A stretch of DNA of 53,016 bases from DASPNM01 sp035626515 (GTDB taxonomy: Bacteria > Bacteroidota > Bacteroidia > Chitinophagales > Chitinophagaceae): NCBI GenBank assembly GCA_035626515.1, contig DASPNM010000015.1:1-53016 (forward strand), read 5' to 3'. Each line of letters begins with the position of its first letter. Within the stretch, counting starts at the first letter, position 1. Below are positions 26,701-35,723 of the stretch, in pieces. The position numbers were made by a program, and so were the translations under genes. The notes below the pieces were generated by a model. It was not told the origin of the DNA and ran no database searches. It saw nothing but the letters and a program-made list of their open reading frames with translations.

Positions 26701-27417
26701 AGCTGCTGTTCCGTTCCCTGTATTCGTAATAGAAACAGGTCCGCTCTTATGCTCGTTGTCATGCTGCGGATCGCCCCAGTTGCAGCTTATAGTCATATCT
26801 TCCTTATCGACCACTTCATTTGTCTTCGCATCTACTCGTATCAGCCAGTACGAGCTGTTGTTCAGGGGAGCAACAAAGACCTGCCAAACCAGGCGAACCT
26901 CTCCGTCCTGCATCGGGAACCAGAGCAGCTCCGAAAAAACTTTTTCACTAGAAATCCCGAGTCCGGTGAATTCGTACTTCCTGCCTTCCCGGGTGATGCT
27001 CACCGGCGCGAAGGACTGCGGCGGCGCGACACTCACGTCTGCCAGTGCGGTGCGCACCGCCTGCACGGCGTCAACTGCGGGCCGCGAATTGCCGCTTCCT
27101 GTTTTCTGCTCGATGGCCGCAATGCGTTCTCCCGCTACGGACACAGCCTTTCCATTCCGGAAAGCAAGCACGTGCAAACGGTTGTATACCGGAATACCCT
27201 GGTAGCTCTGCTGCAGGTAAACCATCCGCAGATCGGAGCCGGGAACCACGTACGTGCCGCTAACGATGGAATTGTCCACATCACTGGCCGCGAGGCCAAT
27301 GGCGGTGCTATTGTCGCGTACCAGCTGCAGGGCAAGCTCGCGGTCGGCATCTGTAACCTGCGCGCTGAGCCCGAGGCTGAATACCGCGAAAAAGAAAAGC
27401 AGGGAAAACTTTTTCAT
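23758..27417 (-). CDS. M36 (fungalysin) metallopeptidase with Ig-like repeats and T9SS type A sorting domain
   Basis: A 1219-residue secreted protease. In order: signal peptide (MKKFSLLFFFAVFSLGLSAQ); FTP-type propeptide (about 40-200, with SYQGIPVYNRLHVLAF); M36 catalytic domain (about 200-655) with the zinc motif HEYGH (455-459) followed by GISNRM, and the third ligand probably E481 in MGEGWSDYYA; four Ig-like modules starting near 661, 752, 851 and 942, each with two Cys and YQWQ-type cores (the fourth more diverged); a Cys-less Ig-like module near 1047-1133; and a sorting domain with LFIFPSPNGGRFTVSYY. It is probably exported through T9SS and cut to an active extracellular peptidase. It is the downstream member of a three-gene cargo array. 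Confidence 0.93.
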   Translation of the reverse strand: MKKFSLLFFFAVFSLGLSAQVTDADRELALQLVRDNSTAIGLAASDVDNSIVSGTYVVPGSDLRMVYLQQSYQGIPVYNRLHVLAFRNGKAVSVAGERIAAIEQKTGSGNSRPAVDAVQAVRTALADVSVAPPQSFAPVSITREGRKYEFTGLGISSEKVFSELLWFPMQDGEVRLVWQVFVAPLNNSSYWLIRVDAKTNEVVDKEDMTISCNWGDPQHDNEHKSGPVSITNTGNGTAAFVAKREMKQVSWQYRPLVINTASYRVIRYPAESPIHPGGAPQLVTDPWTMSPGNATTHGWHFDGFVHYDSTRGNNAFAYEDRDANNQPGYAGLSSTPQPGLTFNFVPDFSLEPVVRTPAPNQQFNTTNLFYWNNLMHDLSYLYGFTETARNYQNDNMGRGGVGNDYVLAEAQDGSGVNNANFSSGIEGTRGRMQMYLWTAPTPDRDGDVDNGIIAHEYGHGISNRMTGTGAGCLSVVEQMGEGWSDYYALMITHDWATATPTQGFNNPRGIGTYALNQPITGQGIRQYRYTTNMAVNPLTYANLPGVAVPHGVGTIWCTALWDMTWYIIQQAGINPNLFNPAGAGGNSVALKLVQEGLRLQPCNPGFIDGRNAILKADTLFFGAQYSCAIWEAFARRGMGIGASQGSPAVRGDETISFVNAAPNITQQPQNATVCSGSNHTFSITATGMGVTYQWQVSTDGGATYNNISGATAASYTLTGVTLAMNNNRYRCIASGCTPAVTSNAATLTVVSSPAITSQPSNSAVCENQNTSFTVGTSGSGLTYQWQLSTDGGANYNNISNGGVYSGATTNTLSITGVTPSMNGYRYRAVVTSAGCGTPSNSSAATLSVNALLSITAQPQDAAICSGSNHTFSVSTSGGGAVYQWQLSTDGGFNYSNISGATSSTYTVSAATTGMNGYRYRVVVSNTCSPPANSTPAVLSVAEPATVTLGATSTETCSGSNISLAGSASGATSLQWQVNTGTGFTNISDGNIGNGAAYGGTNTATLSITNAQVGMSSYQYRLQVSNSVCTTPVNSASVTLTVRQLPSVTLAAAPLTVLMPGQTTTLTAAPTASTGGTLSVSWLFNGNAVPNAGSTRTVNVEQVGTYRVTISEAWPGNLTCSNQSQQVVISTEASTKLFIFPSPNGGRFTVSYYNSSGGNARRTITVFDSKGAKVYNGRFAVTGSYTLLDIDLRPAQRGAYYVVVGDQTGQRLADGKVLVH

Positions 27418-27721
27418 GTTTGATGGTTGTGTTCGTTGTCGGAGAATTTCGAATGTTGTTTATGGTGTTTAATTCTTTTGCTTAACAAAGTAACCAGCTC
27501 GCCAGCGAACCGGGGCGGAGTGCAACCTGCCCATCGCTCCCGGTTTTCAGGTCAACAGCGCACGCCTCCGCAAGCCCCGGCGGCAGCCAGCCATCTCCCG
27601 ACTTTGCCCGTAAAATGTCGTTGAAAAAGTATAATTAGATCATTTAGGATTCAGGGCCGCCAAGTTACTTAGATTTTTATTAGCCGCGAACCGAATTTTC
27701 CCCATTTTGTCCGTCCGTCAA
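27418..27721. other. Intergenic region upstream of the M36 gene
   Basis: No gene is supported here. An inverted repeat AACCGGG (27508-27514) / CCCGGTT (27539-27545) encloses a 24-base loop. A TTACTTTG element at 27484-27491 on the minus strand resembles a -7 box with one mismatch and lies about 66 bases before the M36 start. Confidence 0.4.
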
Positions 27722-27755
27722 ATAAAAAAAACTCCCGCCGGTAACGACGGGAGTT
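27722..27755 (-). terminator. Terminator of the beta-propeller/Ig T9SS gene
   Basis: AACTCCCG (27730-27737) pairs with CGGGAGTT (27748-27755). Read on the minus strand it is followed by a run of eight T. It lies about 20 bases past the stop codon. Confidence 0.9.
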
Positions 27756-27774
27756 CGTATGAGATAAGAAGAGT

Positions 27775-30700
27775 TTACCTGTGCTGAACCATCACCTTTC
27801 CTCGTGCAATTTCCTTACCGCCCGCATCCCGCAGCACGACATAGTAGACGCCGCTTTGCGCGTCACGCATATCGATATTCAGCAGCGTGTACGGTCCTGT
27901 TACTGAGAACCGCCCGTTGTAAACCTGCGATCCTTTGGAATCGTACACCGTAACCGAACGGGTTTTGGTGGTTCCGCCAGTGTTGTAGTAGGAAACGGTA
28001 TAGCGTCCGCTGTTGGGGCTGGGGAAAATAAAGAATCGAGTGCTTACGGAGTCTTTTACGTTGAAGAGTTCCGATGTACAGCTCGTTCCACCAGGTGATG
28101 TGTTCGTAACGATCACGCGGTAGTTGCCCAGCTCAGTCACGGTTGCCACTACCGAATTGCCGGTTGCTCCACTGATCAGGTTTCCGTTGAGATACCATGC
28201 AAAGGTCAGGTTCGGCGCGGGCGTCACATTCACCGAAAGCGTTGTAGAACGTCCGGGCAGGAGGCTTGTCGGCCCTGAAGCTGAAATCACAGGCTGCGGC
28301 GTTACATTGAGTGCAGTCGAATTCGAAGTAACCGCACCGCAGGGCGCCGTCCCGGTGATCACTACCCGATACACATAACCATTCATGGCAGTGGTCACAT
28401 TTCCGATCGAAAGTGTGGGCGTCGTCGCCCCACTGTATACACTGCCGTTGGTGACTGCAGTCCAGTTAGAGCCGCCATCCGTGCTCACTTGCCACTGGTA
28501 AGTGGGACCGGTGCCGCTGGCTGTGACGCTGATACTCGTGCTGCCGGTTGCGCAAACGCTCGGAGCAGCAGGCTGAGAGGAAATTGATATTGGCGTATGA
28601 ACTGTCAGTGTTGCGGGACTCGAGGTCACCGACGGCGTGCAGGATCCGCTCACCACAACCCGATAGCGGTTGTTGTTGAACGCCGGCGTTGTGCCCGTTA
28701 CCGTATAGCTCGCCGAATTTGCACCGGTGATGTTCGAATAATTCGCTCCACCATCGGTGCTTACCTGCCACTGGTAGGTAAGGCCCGAACCTGTCGCTCC
28801 GACAGTAAACGTGTTATTCGAACCTGCGCAAATCGTCGCGCTGTTCGGATCGGAAGTAACCGCGGGCTGCAGGTTCACCGTGAGTGTGGCTGCGTTGGAG
28901 GCAGCAGGTGCCGTGCACGTCGCGTTCGAAACAAGCGCACGATACTGGTACCCGTTCATGGAAGGCGGTATGTTCGACAGCGTGAGCGTCGAGGTAGTGG
29001 CGCCTGAGTAAACGCCGCCATTCACCACGTTGTTCCAACTTGCTCCTCCATTCGTGCTTTCCTGCCACTGATAGATCACACCGGAGCCTGTACCCGTTGC
29101 GGTAAAGCTCGTGGATGTAGTCGCCGGCTCGCAGATCGTAGAATTGGCCGGATGCTGCGACACGGTTGCCGGGCTTACCACCGTGAGCGTTGCGGCGGTA
29201 GAGGAAGCGGGAGGAGGACAGGTTCCGCCGAGGTTCACGCGATACTGGTTTCCGCTCATCGCCGTTGTGGCGCTGGTCACCGTATAAGTAGAAGCGGTAG
29301 CGCCGGGAATATCGTTCCAGGTGCCGCCTCCGTTGGTACTGAGCTGCCATTGATAGGTAATTCCGGTGCCGCCGGCTCCGACGCTGAAAGTATGGTTGCT
29401 TCCGGCGCAAATGGTGGCGTTTTGCGGCTGGCTGGAAATGGAAGGTGCGGTATTTACAATCAGCACAGCTGCGTTGGACGGCGTGTTGTTGCATTGGCCT
29501 CTCGCTACCGCGCGGTACTGGTTGCTGCTCATCGCACCGTTGGGTGAAGCGATGGTATAGGAAGTACCGGTTGCGCCCGCAATATCGGACCAGCTTGAAC
29601 CACCGTTGGTGCTGACCTGCCATTGGTAGGACGTAGCGCCTGTCGCGGAAACACTAAAAGTGACCGGCGTGCCGGCACAAACCGTTTGCGACGTTGGATG
29701 TGTCACGATGCTGGGACCCGTTCCCGGGTTGATCTGGTAAACGAGATCCTTTGTTTGCGGCGGTACGCCGGTAGCAGTTCCGGTAATCGTCACTGTATAC
29801 GAACCGAAGCTGAGCGTGTTCGTACCATTGAGCGTCACCACCGTGCTGTTGCCCGGGGTGACCGGGTTTGGGCTGAACGTGACCGTTGTGCCGGGCGGGT
29901 TACCGCTCGCCGCAAGATTTATCGGTTGGTTATACCCCCCAATAGACGTCGTACCTAATGTAATCGACATGGAGGGACCGGCGGGGCAGGGCGAAGTTGC
30001 AGGCGGCGGACTGTTGAATCCGAAGCCGATCGGCGGTGCTGAGCGGGCTACCTGTGCCCACCACGTTCCGAAGCGACTGTTGTTGTCGGGTGGAATGGGG
30101 CCTGCGGCTACATCCGCGTATTCCTGAATTGTCCAGAGCGATTGATCCGCAGGATCAAGCGCCGTATGGCTGTAGTCGCCCCATCGCGCCCGGCCGCTGT
30201 TAAAATCTTTCCAGTACCTGTCCAGCCCCGTTTTGTACACCAGTTCGTCGTCCGTAGTATTCAAAGGCGTTGAGGCCTGCCGGGTTGCGTAACCCGCGCT
30301 CACTCGCATTGTATTAGACGACGACGTATAGCCGATCAATACATCTTCATCAATATTGACGGCAATGCTGGGAAACCATTTGTAGGTGTTCGGCTGTGTT
30401 CCTCCTACCCGGCCTTTCTGGATGATGTTGCCAAAACCTGCACCGGGCGTTCCTTCGAGTTGCCACCACTGCACTGCTACACGGTCAGATCCGGCAGAGG
30501 GCAAACCTATATGATGTACCGCCCAGATCTTTCCATTCATCATCATCGCCGAGCTGATACGCGCATCGTTGGCAGAAAGCCGGCGCGTTTCCGGCGGGGC
30601 CTGTTCAACAAAGTTGCCCAGGTTACCCGCGTTCCATGGGTTTGCAGCGTCGGACGGAAATACTGCGGATGCGGTATTCCAGGATGCTGAAGGCAGGTTG

Positions 30701-31635
30701 CCGGTTACCGTGGTGAGGCGAATGGAAGTGCTCCCCCACGATTGCAGGACGTAGAACGTGCCCGGCGAAGGATTTCCTACGGTTGAAAAAGGCGGATAAT
30801 AGACCGTTACCGGAAGCGGACAATCTCCATCTGCCGATGTTTTGTCGATTTGTTGCGCATTTGTTCCAAAAGTGATGGGAGTTCCGTTCAGCATATCCGT
30901 CTTATCAACAATAAAAAGCGAGCTTCCCACAAAAGATACTCCGCTCTGGAAGCGCCGGCCAGAGATCACAATCCACCGGTCGTCGAACCCTGTGTAGGGA
31001 TGGTCGAGAAACATGGGGCCGCCGCTGGGTATCCATGTGATCGTGCGCCAGGTGCCCGTAGGATCTGAAGTGTTTGAAACCATTAATACCATCAGGTTGT
31101 TCGTTGCTGCGCCACACCCGATGGCAGAAAATATCCAGCGCTGCGTTGTCGGGTCGAATTTCATGTAAGGATCGCAGGTGCTCGAAACACCGGTAAACGC
31201 AGAGATCGTCACCTGGCTGATCATCGCGCCGCCGACCTTGTTATGAATTCGGATGAAGTTGTTGGTAGCGGTTATCACATGGTTCAGCCCGATCGCCCCG
31301 TGCGAGTCCGGGGGAATGATCGAACCCACATCCAAATGTCCCAGCCATGTCTGCGCCGGAGGTCTGGAAGGTGCCATCGGAACATCGCGCTGGACGGTCT
31401 GAGGAGGATGCTTGATGTTACCCCCTACCGGCACCGGCATGTTCGGATTGTATAACCCGGACCAGCGGTCACCCTCCTTTTTTTCACAGGTTGGGCAAGG
31501 CTGGAATAATTCAGGATGCTGAGCTTCATACGCGGCCAATTCGCGGAAATTGATATAACGTTCACTGACTACCTGGCTGAAGCCGACTGTGGAGGTAATT
31601 ACAAAAAACAAAAGCAGAGTAAAGAGCTTTCTCAT
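27775..31635 (-). CDS. Large T9SS type A cargo protein with non-peptidase head and Ig-like repeats
   Basis: A 1286-residue secreted protein. A signal peptide (LLLFFVITSTVGFSQ) and a short region with a CPTC pair lead into a head domain of about 500 residues. The head has recurrent motifs such as PPDSHGAIGLNHVITATNNF, DPYMKFDPTTQRWIFSA and GYTSSSNTMRVSAGYATRQ. These suggest a multi-bladed beta-propeller; no peptidase motif is visible. Next come a linker domain (about 549-640, CPAGPSMSITLGTTS), five Ig-like modules (starting near 641, 731, 821, 924 and 1015), a Cys-less Ig-like module near 1115, and a sorting domain (RFFIFPSPNSGRYTVSYY). A role in adhesion or glycan binding is a guess. A TACCTTTA element (31674-31681) may be its promoter. 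Confidence 0.85.
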   Translation of the reverse strand: MRKLFTLLLFFVITSTVGFSQVVSERYINFRELAAYEAQHPELFQPCPTCEKKEGDRWSGLYNPNMPVPVGGNIKHPPQTVQRDVPMAPSRPPAQTWLGHLDVGSIIPPDSHGAIGLNHVITATNNFIRIHNKVGGAMISQVTISAFTGVSSTCDPYMKFDPTTQRWIFSAIGCGAATNNLMVLMVSNTSDPTGTWRTITWIPSGGPMFLDHPYTGFDDRWIVISGRRFQSGVSFVGSSLFIVDKTDMLNGTPITFGTNAQQIDKTSADGDCPLPVTVYYPPFSTVGNPSPGTFYVLQSWGSTSIRLTTVTGNLPSASWNTASAVFPSDAANPWNAGNLGNFVEQAPPETRRLSANDARISSAMMMNGKIWAVHHIGLPSAGSDRVAVQWWQLEGTPGAGFGNIIQKGRVGGTQPNTYKWFPSIAVNIDEDVLIGYTSSSNTMRVSAGYATRQASTPLNTTDDELVYKTGLDRYWKDFNSGRARWGDYSHTALDPADQSLWTIQEYADVAAGPIPPDNNSRFGTWWAQVARSAPPIGFGFNSPPPATSPCPAGPSMSITLGTTSIGGYNQPINLAASGNPPGTTVTFSPNPVTPGNSTVVTLNGTNTLSFGSYTVTITGTATGVPPQTKDLVYQINPGTGPSIVTHPTSQTVCAGTPVTFSVSATGATSYQWQVSTNGGSSWSDIAGATGTSYTIASPNGAMSSNQYRAVARGQCNNTPSNAAVLIVNTAPSISSQPQNATICAGSNHTFSVGAGGTGITYQWQLSTNGGGTWNDIPGATASTYTVTSATTAMSGNQYRVNLGGTCPPPASSTAATLTVVSPATVSQHPANSTICEPATTSTSFTATGTGSGVIYQWQESTNGGASWNNVVNGGVYSGATTSTLTLSNIPPSMNGYQYRALVSNATCTAPAASNAATLTVNLQPAVTSDPNSATICAGSNNTFTVGATGSGLTYQWQVSTDGGANYSNITGANSASYTVTGTTPAFNNNRYRVVVSGSCTPSVTSSPATLTVHTPISISSQPAAPSVCATGSTSISVTASGTGPTYQWQVSTDGGSNWTAVTNGSVYSGATTPTLSIGNVTTAMNGYVYRVVITGTAPCGAVTSNSTALNVTPQPVISASGPTSLLPGRSTTLSVNVTPAPNLTFAWYLNGNLISGATGNSVVATVTELGNYRVIVTNTSPGGTSCTSELFNVKDSVSTRFFIFPSPNSGRYTVSYYNTGGTTKTRSVTVYDSKGSQVYNGRFSVTGPYTLLNIDMRDAQSGVYYVVLRDAGGKEIARGKVMVQHR

Positions 31636-31757
31636 AAATGCAATGATTGAATGCTGAAGGATAAAAAACCATTTAAAGGTATAGCATTTTTACGGCATTC
31701 GTCGCGCATCATTCGACGGCGAAGAGGCGAAAAAACGCAACTGTCTTCATATCTATT

Positions 31758-31795
31758 TATGAAAATCCCGCCCTTCCGGGCGGGATTTCGTTTTT
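31758..31795. terminator. Terminator between T9SS cargo genes, usable from both strands
   Basis: AATCCCGCCC (31764-31773) and GGGCGGGATT (31778-31787) form a perfect 10-bp stem with a TTCC loop. The minus-strand gene ending at 31803 is the natural client. The plus-strand side is followed by CGTTTTTTAT. Confidence 0.85.
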
Positions 31796-31802
31796 TATAT
31801 CG

Positions 31803-34800
31803 TCAATGAATCAAAACCCGCCCATCTGCGATCTTATTGCCGGCAGCATCGCCCAGTACCACATGGTACACTCCGCGCATGGCATCGCGAATGTCGATGT
31901 TGAGCAACGTGTACGGACCCGACACCGAGAAGCGGCTATTGTACACTTTCGCACCTCTTGAGTCGTATACCGTTACCGTACGGCTCTTGGTGGTGCCGTC
32001 TGCATTGTAAAATGAAACTGTGAACCTTCCGTTGTTCGGGCTCGGGAAGATGAAGAAACGGGTGCTCGCCGAATCCTTCACATTGAACAGTTGAGAGGTG
32101 CAGCTTCCCGTTGCGCTTGTGACGATCACCCGGTAATTACCCAGGGCGTTCACTGTTGCCACCACTGAATTGCCCGTTGCGCCCGGGATAGGTGAACCAT
32201 TCAGCTCCCAGGTGAACGTCAGACCAGGCGCCGGATTCACATTGACCGATAATGTGGTCATGCGTCCCGGCAGCAGGCTGGTCGGACCTGCAGCGGAGAT
32301 CACCGGCTGCGGCGTTACGTTCAGCGTCGCATCCGTGGAGTTCACCGATCCGCAGGGTGCCGTTCCGGTCACCACGTTGCGGTATCGATATCCGTTCATG
32401 GCAGCAGTGGCTCCCGTGATGGTCAGCGTTGAAGTCGTGGCGCCGCTGTACACTCCCCCGTTCGATACATTGTTCCAGCTCGCGCCGCCATCGGTGCTCA
32501 GCTGCCACTGGTAAGTGGGGTTGGTACCCGTTGCCGCCACGCTCAGCGTCGTGGAACCCGTAGCGCAGACATTTTGCGAAGCTGGCTGCGTGGTCACGCT
32601 TACCGGCGTGTGCACCGTCAGCGTGGCTGCATTCGATGTAGCGGCAGGACTGCAGCTGCCGCTCACCACCACGCGATAGCGGTTGCCGTTCATCGCGGAA
32701 GTAGTGGAAGAAGCGGTATAGGTCGAAGCGTTGGCGCCGGCAATATTATTAAACGTCGAGCCCCCGTCCGTGCTCACCTGCCACTGGTAACTCAGTCCCG
32801 TTCCGGAAGCCGATACGCTGAAGCTGGCATTGCTGCCGGCACACACCGTCTGACCCGACGGATGCGTGTTGACTACCGGAGCCGTATTTACGGTGAGCGC
32901 GGCGGAGTTAGAGGTCGTCGTGCCGCACTGTCCCGTTACGATTACACGGTAACGATAGTTGTTCATCGCTGCCGTAGTCGACGCTATTGTGTATGAGGAA
33001 GCCGTTGCGCCGCCGATATTGACAAAGCTGGCCCCACCGTCGGTGCTTATCTGCCACTGATAGCTCTGTGCCCCGGACGCCGTTACGCTGAATGTTGCCG
33101 GGCTGCTCTCACAGGCGGTTTGAGCCGCTGGTTGCGCCGTGATGGATGGACCTGCACCCGGGTTAATCGTATACGTCAGGTTCACCGTCTTGTTCGGCGC
33201 TCCCGTAGCCGTACCTGTTACCGTTATCACATACGATCCATTATTCAGAGTATTGGTGCCGTTGAGCGTCACGGTAACCGGCGTACCCGGGCTGGGGGTT
33301 GGAGTTACCGGGTTGGTCGAGAAGCTGACCGTCGTTCCTGACGGATTCCCGGTTGCGGTCAGCGTCACAGGGTTACTGAACCCGCCGCTGGAGATCACGT
33401 TCAGCACAACTGACATGCTCGATCCTGCCGGACATGCCGATGTCACAGGAGCCGGGTTGCTGAACAAAAATTCGCTGATCGGAGCAGAGATCGTGAAGTT
33501 CGCATTCGAAACATCGAAGAAGATATTCCCGATCGCCTCCACTTTGATCTTCGCGGTACTGGTTCCGGTATTGGGAACGGTGACAGCCTCTGAGCCGTCG
33601 TTGGGTGTGCTTGCGAGGACTGTCGTCGGATATGTGAGTCCGCCATCGGTGGAAAGCAGGATGCGCACATTCGCGACATTGTAAGGCGCACCGTTTGTTC
33701 CCACGACATTCCAGGTTACTGTTTGGGTCGAATTCCCCGGCCATACTTCACCGCCATTCGGTACAGCTACCGTAAATGGCGAGCCCGAGCCGACATTGAT
33801 CGTAAAGGTGGTGGAACCGGACTGGCACCCATTTGAACCCGAGGATGCAACACCTCCGCCGCCGGCGCGATTGTCCCGCACGGTCACGCGAAACTTCATG
33901 GGCCGGTCCACGGGTGAGAGTGTTTCACCTTTAAGTCCACCCATTGTAGCGGGCGGGTTGGAAGGATAGCCTGCATTGATCACTGCAATGTCCGGAAATG
34001 TCCGGTCGCCCGAAACTTTCGGAACGCGCGATTTGAAAAGCGGTACCGTATTTCCCGGAGGCTGGGACAATCCCGCATTCCAGGAATAGAACGAACCACC
34101 GCCGACATCCCACTGCTCCCAGCAGTAAGTCAGGGGATCTCCATTGGGATCCGTGGCTGTAGCACTGAGCGTAAACGGTGTGCTTGGGGGAACTGTCAGG
34201 TTGTTGTTTGCGAGCGGGGCGATCACAGGGGTCAGGTTTCCGGTGGAGGTCACCGTTCCGCAGCTTGACCCTGCGCCAATCGTAATGAAATTGATCATTT
34301 CGTCGAAGCTGAGCGCATGGAAAAACGGGTCGCTGTTGGGCTGAATGTTTTCAGCGCCGCAAATACCCGCATACGCCTGGATCGTCGTTCCGCTACCTAC
34401 CTCATACTTTGTAGATGTGGGCGAAGACCCGCATCCCGCCATGGTGTGGTTCCCGCCGTACTGGTGGCCCATTTCGTGAGCGACATAGTCGATGTCGAAC
34501 GGATCCCCCACCGGGTTCGGCTGACCGGTCACTCCGCGCGCCTTGCTGCCGGTAACACACACTACTCCCAGTCCGGCAATACCCCCGCCACCGGTGCTGA
34601 ACACGTGTCCGATATCGTAATTCGCATTCCCAATAATGTTATCAATGGTCGTCTGGTTCTGGCCGAGCATTACGCTTCCGTTGTTGTTGGTGTACGGATC
34701 GGTGTTCGGGTCCAGGAAGATCAGGTTGTTGTTATTTGCCACAAGCGTCATGCGGATCGCGAGCTCGGTTTCATACACACCCGATACACGGTTCACCGAA

Positions 34801-35489
34801 GTGAGCATCGCCGCCGCAGTTTGTGCCACGGTGGGCGGGTTAGGCAGGCAGACGGCAATCGCATATTCCCCGGTGCACGCCAGCGCAAGACGGTACGTGC
34901 GGAGCTGGTCACCGCGGCAGACTGCCTGGATGCTTTCAGGACGCGGCAACGATTCCGTCACCTCACAGTGAAACCCGGTAGCACGTGACTGCTCTGACTT
35001 GAAGTAACTGATATAATTGGTGACGCTTCCGCTTCTTTCGTAAGGATCGATGTAATAGCTGCCGTGCACCGTCAGCACCTGCGCATGGAAGCCAAAGGGA
35101 CTGATGTCGAAACGAATCGTAGCGTAAGGATCGTCAATTCCCTGCCCCGCGAAGGTTTTCATTTCAGGAAACCGGGCCGCGAGAGCGGGTTCCATGAGAC
35201 TGCTTTCCCAGACTTTAAACCGGGCAAAGCTGCCATCCGGTTTTGGAAGCACCAGCTCAGGTGCACCGCTGCGGCTGAAGCGGAACTGCTCCTCGGATGG
35301 GAGCGTCCACAGATATGATTTGATTCGCTGGAAATCAAGCACCGATCCCCGGTACTTGGATGGCGTGATGACACGCGTTCCCGTTACCGGGAAATCAGCG
35401 TTCTCTCCACGGTCTACCCAAAAATTATTCTGGGCAAAAAGGCCCGAAGAAAGCAATCCCGCGAAAAGCGCGAGTAAAAATTTTTTCAT
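31803..35489 (-). CDS. Reprolysin-like (M12B) metallopeptidase with Ig-like repeats and T9SS type A sorting domain
   Basis: A 1228-residue secreted protease. In order: signal peptide (LLALFAGLLSSGLFAQ); propeptide to about 200; metzincin catalytic domain (about 200-410) with HEMGHQYGGNH (338-348; zinc ligands H338, H342, H348, catalytic E339); a cadherin-like segment (LSATATDPNGDPLTYCWE); a domain with VAVPNGGEVWPGNSTQTVTW near 571; a linker domain near 686-779 shared with the neighbouring cargo protein; three Ig-like modules (near 780, 870 and 961); a Cys-less module near 1062; and a sorting domain (RFFIFPSPNNGRFTVSFY). The Met-turn position reads TIQAYAGIC, with Gln where Met is expected. 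It is the first gene of the three-gene array. Confidence 0.92.
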   Translation of the reverse strand: MKKFLLALFAGLLSSGLFAQNNFWVDRGENADFPVTGTRVITPSKYRGSVLDFQRIKSYLWTLPSEEQFRFSRSGAPELVLPKPDGSFARFKVWESSLMEPALAARFPEMKTFAGQGIDDPYATIRFDISPFGFHAQVLTVHGSYYIDPYERSGSVTNYISYFKSEQSRATGFHCEVTESLPRPESIQAVCRGDQLRTYRLALACTGEYAIAVCLPNPPTVAQTAAAMLTSVNRVSGVYETELAIRMTLVANNNNLIFLDPNTDPYTNNNGSVMLGQNQTTIDNIIGNANYDIGHVFSTGGGGIAGLGVVCVTGSKARGVTGQPNPVGDPFDIDYVAHEMGHQYGGNHTMAGCGSSPTSTKYEVGSGTTIQAYAGICGAENIQPNSDPFFHALSFDEMINFITIGAGSSCGTVTSTGNLTPVIAPLANNNLTVPPSTPFTLSATATDPNGDPLTYCWEQWDVGGGSFYSWNAGLSQPPGNTVPLFKSRVPKVSGDRTFPDIAVINAGYPSNPPATMGGLKGETLSPVDRPMKFRVTVRDNRAGGGGVASSGSNGCQSGSTTFTINVGSGSPFTVAVPNGGEVWPGNSTQTVTWNVVGTNGAPYNVANVRILLSTDGGLTYPTTVLASTPNDGSEAVTVPNTGTSTAKIKVEAIGNIFFDVSNANFTISAPISEFLFSNPAPVTSACPAGSSMSVVLNVISSGGFSNPVTLTATGNPSGTTVSFSTNPVTPTPSPGTPVTVTLNGTNTLNNGSYVITVTGTATGAPNKTVNLTYTINPGAGPSITAQPAAQTACESSPATFSVTASGAQSYQWQISTDGGASFVNIGGATASSYTIASTTAAMNNYRYRVIVTGQCGTTTSNSAALTVNTAPVVNTHPSGQTVCAGSNASFSVSASGTGLSYQWQVSTDGGSTFNNIAGANASTYTASSTTSAMNGNRYRVVVSGSCSPAATSNAATLTVHTPVSVTTQPASQNVCATGSTTLSVAATGTNPTYQWQLSTDGGASWNNVSNGGVYSGATTSTLTITGATAAMNGYRYRNVVTGTAPCGSVNSTDATLNVTPQPVISAAGPTSLLPGRMTTLSVNVNPAPGLTFTWELNGSPIPGATGNSVVATVNALGNYRVIVTSATGSCTSQLFNVKDSASTRFFIFPSPNNGRFTVSFYNADGTTKSRTVTVYDSRGAKVYNSRFSVSGPYTLLNIDIRDAMRGVYHVVLGDAAGNKIADGRVLIH

Positions 35490-35670
35490 TTCGAAGATTT
35501 AGAAGAGGTGCAAGAATACTTGTTAAAAAAACCGGCATGAAATTAACGATATTTCCTTTCTGGGGAAGCCAATCCGCGGCCCTGGGTAAAAAAATTCCCG
35601 ATCGTCTGAATAGCGGAAAAGATACATATGTTTCCCGTCTTTCCTTCTTCGTAATCAAATATTTGACGAA

Positions 35671-35700
35671 AAAGAAAAAGCCCCACCGGGCGGTGAGGCT
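35671..35700 (-). terminator. Terminator of groES-groEL
   Basis: AGCCCCACC (35679-35687) pairs, with one mismatch, with GGTGAGGCT (35692-35700) around a GGGC loop. On the minus strand it is followed by TTTTTCTTTTTC. It lies about 24 bases past the groEL stop. Confidence 0.88.
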
Positions 35701-35723
35701 TCCTATCATTTGAATTCCCCGAA

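Noticed and set aside
23758..35489. Periodic repeats resembling a CRISPR or satellite array
   Set aside because: The period of about 270-300 bases and in-frame coding of Ig-like modules show these are protein repeats; no short constant repeats with unique spacers exist.
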